DNA from: JAWMQL01 sp033283165
GTDB lineage: Bacteria; Pseudomonadota; Gammaproteobacteria; Pseudomonadales; Halieaceae
Direction of reading: 5' to 3'
DNA: 64,000 nt
Assembly: GCA_033283165.1 (NCBI GenBank)
Contig: JAWMQL010000002.1
Location: forward strand, 682,001-746,000
Made by a program: the position numbers and the translations under genes. The notes beneath the pieces were generated by a model that was not told the DNA's origin, made no database searches, and saw only the letters and a list, made by a program, of their open reading frames with translations. Of the stretch, positions 61,574 through 64,000 are shown piece by piece (position 1 is the stretch's first letter; every line of letters starts with the position of its first letter).

Positions 61574-61975
61574 ATGCACAGACTGCACATACTCTGGGGA
61601 TCGTTGGGGCTGCTCTTTTTCGTCGCCACCGGCCTGTATATGCGCCTGGTGGTCGGCGTGGAGCACCTGCCGGACGCCGAGCGCCTGTTGTACCGCTCGT
61701 CGCATATCTACATCATGCTCGGCTTCGCCGCCAACCTGTTCCTCGGTAGCTGCCTGTCCAGGCGCAGGCTGAGCGTGCTGGAGTGGCTGTGCTCCGCGCT
61801 GGTGCTGCTGGCTCCCGCGGTGCTGGCGGCGAGCTTCTTCCTCGAGCTGAGCCGGCCCGGTATAGATCGACCCATGGCCAACCTCGCCCTGTTCGGTCTG
61901 TTCGGTGCTGCGGCCCTGCTGGCCCTGCGCGAGTGCTGGAGCGCACTGCGCGGCGGAACAGGGGTAGAGGCATGA
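61574..61975 (+). CDS. Four-helix membrane protein of unknown function
   Basis: 133 residues with four predicted membrane helices (about 5-27, 43-60, 70-92 and 100-120). No motif recognised. Overlaps the next gene (ATGA) and follows the channel gene by four bases, so these three genes form one unit. Confidence 0.7.
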   Translation: MHRLHILWGSLGLLFFVATGLYMRLVVGVEHLPDAERLLYRSSHIYIMLGFAANLFLGSCLSRRRLSVLEWLCSALVLLAPAVLAASFFLELSRPGIDRPMANLALFGLFGAAALLALRECWSALRGGTGVEA

Positions 61976-62460
61976 GCGATACAAGGATCAGGCCCGCCGA
62001 GGTCGCGGACTGCGCCCTGATACTGCATTTCATCCGCGAGCTGGCCAAGTACGAAAAAGCCCTGCACGAGGTAGTGGCCACGGCGGAGGACCTGGAAGCC
62101 ATCCTGTTCTGCGCCAATCCCAGGGTCGAGGCGCTGGTCTGCGAGGTGGATGGCGAGCCGGCCGGCATCGCAATCTACTTCTTCAATTTCTCCACCTGGC
62201 TGGGCAAGCTGGGCCTGTTCCTGGAGGACCTGTACGTGTCGCCACGGTTTCGCGGCCATGGCGCAGGCAAGGCCCTGTTGCGACACCTGGCCCAGGTCGC
62301 CGTGGCCAGGGACTGCGGCCGCTTCGAGTGGAACGTGCTGGACTGGAACCAGTCGGCGATCGATTTCTATGAGGCCTTCGGCGCCCAAGCCCAGAGCGAA
62401 TGGGTCGGCTACCGGCTCACCGGCCAGGCATTGCGGGATTTCGCCGCCGGCGACGACTAA
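61972..62460 (+). CDS. GNAT family N-acetyltransferase
   Basis: 162 residues. N-terminal RIRPAEVADCALILHFIRELA, acetyl-CoA loop FLEDLYVSPRFRGHGAGKALL and C-terminal WNVLDWNQSAIDFYEAFGA, typical of the spermidine/diamine-acetyltransferase-like group. Acceptor unknown. ATG overlaps the upstream stop; its 3' end overlaps the convergent arsC-like gene by 4 bases. Confidence 0.88.
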   Translation: MSDTRIRPAEVADCALILHFIRELAKYEKALHEVVATAEDLEAILFCANPRVEALVCEVDGEPAGIAIYFFNFSTWLGKLGLFLEDLYVSPRFRGHGAGKALLRHLAQVAVARDCGRFEWNVLDWNQSAIDFYEAFGAQAQSEWVGYRLTGQALRDFAAGDD

Positions 62461-62927
62461 CGCGCCCCCAGCTTCGCCAGGGCGGCGCGCAGCGCCTGCG
62501 GGTCCAGGGTTTCCAGCGGCAGGGCCAGCATGGCCTCGACGCGCCGCCTGACCTCAGCGATGGTGGTGTGGAAGGCCCCGGCCACCTCGGCCTCGCTGCC
62601 GGACAGTTTCGACGGGTCTGCCAGGCCCCAGTGCAGTGTCAGGGTATCGCCCAGCCACAGGGGACAGGGCTCGCCCGCGGCACTGTCGCAGACCGTGATG
62701 ACCAGGTCCACGCCGCTGTCGGCGAACTCGTCCCAGGACTGGCTGCGCAGGCCAGCGGTGGGATAGCCCGCCTCCCGCAGGTAGCGCAGGGACAGGGGAT
62801 GGACCTCGCCCGCCGGCTCGCTGCCCGCGGACAGTGCCTTCAGTCGGCCCCGGCCCAGGTGATTGGTTACCGCCTCGCAGATAATGCTGCGGCAGCGGTT
62901 GTGGGTGCAGACATAGAGGATTTTCAT
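62457..62927 (-). CDS. ArsC-type arsenate reductase, low-molecular-weight phosphatase fold
   Basis: 156 residues. P-loop CTHNRCRS (C-x5-R) and two further cysteines in TVCDSAAGEPCPLW, followed by HWGLADPSK, the three-cysteine pattern of thioredoxin-coupled ArsC. ATG 62927 with a 22-base gap to selD upstream on the same strand, so the two are probably co-transcribed. No other ars genes in view; a different oxyanion or phosphotyrosine substrate is possible. Confidence 0.85.
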   Translation of the reverse strand: MKILYVCTHNRCRSIICEAVTNHLGRGRLKALSAGSEPAGEVHPLSLRYLREAGYPTAGLRSQSWDEFADSGVDLVITVCDSAAGEPCPLWLGDTLTLHWGLADPSKLSGSEAEVAGAFHTTIAEVRRRVEAMLALPLETLDPQALRAALAKLGAR

Positions 62928-62949
62928 CTGGCGGGTGCGCGCTCGATGT

Positions 62950-63993
62950 TCATGCCGATACCTCCAATGGCGGCTCGCCCGGAGCGCGCTCCACGACCTC
63001 GCCAATGATCGCCGCCTGTTCGCTCCCCGCCCGCTGCAGCGCCACGAGCAATTCCCCGGCCCGCTGCGCGGCAACAGACAGCAACAGGCCGCCGCTGGTC
63101 TGGGGATCGAACAGCAACTCGCGCGCAAGCTCATGCTCAGCACCGGCCAGTTGTTCCGGAGTCGGTGTATTGGCTTCCCGGGCGGTGCTGAAAATGCCCT
63201 GGCCCATGGCCGCCAGTGCGCCCGGCAAAGCCGGCACGCAATCCAGGTTCAAACGGGCGCCCTGGCCCGGCTGCAGCATCTCCAGCAGGTGACCCGCCAG
63301 GCCGAAGCCGGTGATATCCGTGGCTGCGGATGCGCCGTGTGACAGCGCCAGCTCCGCCGCAGGCGCGTTGCTGGCCAGCATATGTTCAATCGCCGCGTGG
63401 ACGTCGCGTCCGTCAGCCCGCAGTTGCATGTGGGCGGCGAGCAGGGTCCCGGTGCCCAGGGGTTTACTCAGGATCAACCTGTCCCCGGGTCGCACACCGC
63501 GCTTGGTCAGCATGCCGCGCTCCCCCACCACACCGTTCACCGCGAACCCGAGCGCCAGCTCCGCGCCCTGCATGCTGTGCCCCCCCGCCAGCTGGCAGTC
63601 CACGGCGGCGAATTCCTGCAGTGCACCCGCCAGCACCTGCTTCAACTCCCTTCGCTGCAGGCGCGGCACAGCAAAGGGCAGGATGACCGCGGCCAGCGCC
63701 GAGAGCGGGCGCGCTCCACAGGCGTACAGGTCCGACAGGGCGTGGTTGGCCGCAATCCGCCCCATCAGCCAGGGGTCATCCACCAGCCCCCGCAACAGGT
63801 CGAGGCTCTGCAGCGTCGGCCCCTGCAGGGGCAGTACCACCGCATCCTCCCCCGGTTCGGCAGCGAGGCAGCTGGCGGGGAAATCGGCGCGCAATGCTTC
63901 CAGCACCTCGGCCAGCACTGCCGGGCCCACTTTGGCGCCGCAGCCGCCGCAGGGCTGCTGCGCCAGGGCCTCGCCCGTGATCCGGGAGGTCAT
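62950..63993 (-). CDS. selD: Selenide, water dikinase SelD (possibly C-terminal part of a longer protein)
   Basis: 347 residues visible. Catalytic Cys/Lys loop CGGCGAKVGP (Cys15/18, Lys21), metal aspartates in GEDAVVL and the SDLYACGARP block, GGHSMQGAELALG, and LLFDPQTSGGLLLSV. Makes selenophosphate for tRNA and selenoprotein use. No stop codon lies between this ATG and the window edge, and the CGGCGAKVGP start is the form seen in NADH-dehydrogenase-like/SelD fusions, so the real start may be outside. Cys, not selenocysteine, at the active site. Confidence 0.9.
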   Translation of the reverse strand: MTSRITGEALAQQPCGGCGAKVGPAVLAEVLEALRADFPASCLAAEPGEDAVVLPLQGPTLQSLDLLRGLVDDPWLMGRIAANHALSDLYACGARPLSALAAVILPFAVPRLQRRELKQVLAGALQEFAAVDCQLAGGHSMQGAELALGFAVNGVVGERGMLTKRGVRPGDRLILSKPLGTGTLLAAHMQLRADGRDVHAAIEHMLASNAPAAELALSHGASAATDITGFGLAGHLLEMLQPGQGARLNLDCVPALPGALAAMGQGIFSTAREANTPTPEQLAGAEHELARELLFDPQTSGGLLLSVAAQRAGELLVALQRAGSEQAAIIGEVVERAPGEPPLEVSA

Positions 63994-64000
63994 CGCCGGC

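Overview
This window is a chromosomal stretch of a high-GC gammaproteobacterium. Gene order runs closely parallel to Pseudomonas in several blocks: argS-ftsN-hslVU-DUF971-ubiE-ubiJ-ubiB-hisI-hisE-tatABC, fimW-serB-smp-parC, and typA-thiI-glnA-ntrBC-trmL-secB-grxC-gpmI-envC-ctpA-hisFAHB-mutY-yggX-tRNA-Phe. The lack of Pseudomonas-type neighbours between these blocks, and the ECF11 (RpoE-ChrR) lipid-stress cluster, would suit a marine lineage such as Halieaceae/Cellvibrionales, but that placement is an inference. I see no prophage, integron, complete insertion sequence or CRISPR array.

Layout. 1-3.1 kb: end of argS, a SPOR protein, a heat-shock operon (hslVU) behind a textbook sigma-32 promoter, and DUF971. 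3.3-12.0 kb: ubiquinone genes ubiE/J/B, hisI-hisE, tatABC, then an MscS channel and an MsbA-like ABC exporter joined by overlaps. 12.1-13.2 kb: a hemerythrin protein with a histone-H1-like tail. 13.4-16.2 kb: three-subunit transhydrogenase pntAA-pntAB-pntB. 16.5-21.2 kb: chrR-rpoE(ECF) divergent from an FAD oxidoreductase, DUF1365 and a cyclopropane-fatty-acid-synthase homologue, with TGATCC-N18-TA promoters facing both ways. 21.2-27.3 kb: a tightly overlapping minus-strand operon of PQQ-type sugar dehydrogenase, EamA transporter, FAN1-like VRR-NUC nuclease and a Rad3-type helicase with an N-terminal Cas4-like nuclease motif.

27.3-43 kb: NhaC antiporter and thioesterase; epmA-efp; fimW; serB; smp; parC with a cyclic-nucleotide-binding protein; elaA; dtd-typA; thiI. 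43-48 kb: the nitrogen-control locus glnA-DUF4124-ntrB-ntrC, with NtrC boxes and -24/-12 sigma-54 promoters before both glnA and ntrB. 48-54 kb: trmL, secB-grxC-rhodanese, gpmI-envC-ctpA (envelope division and proteolysis). 54-57 kb: hisB-H-A-F. 57-58.7 kb: mutY-yggX and tRNA-Phe. 58.7-64 kb: a less conserved end with a DUF222/HNH endonuclease abutting the tRNA, an SDR, a gene-poor gap, a small potassium-channel-like protein, a four-helix membrane protein, a GNAT enzyme, an ArsC-type reductase and selD, which may be the C-terminal part of a longer fusion running off the window.

The most interesting parts are the dual ECF11 promoter with its lipid operon, the hemerythrin/H1-tail protein, the two-nuclease repair operon led by a sugar dehydrogenase, and the HNH/channel/selD end. 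No single element is clearly a new system. Start codons were moved from the longest possible reading frames where a ribosome site, promoter position or family alignment argued for it.
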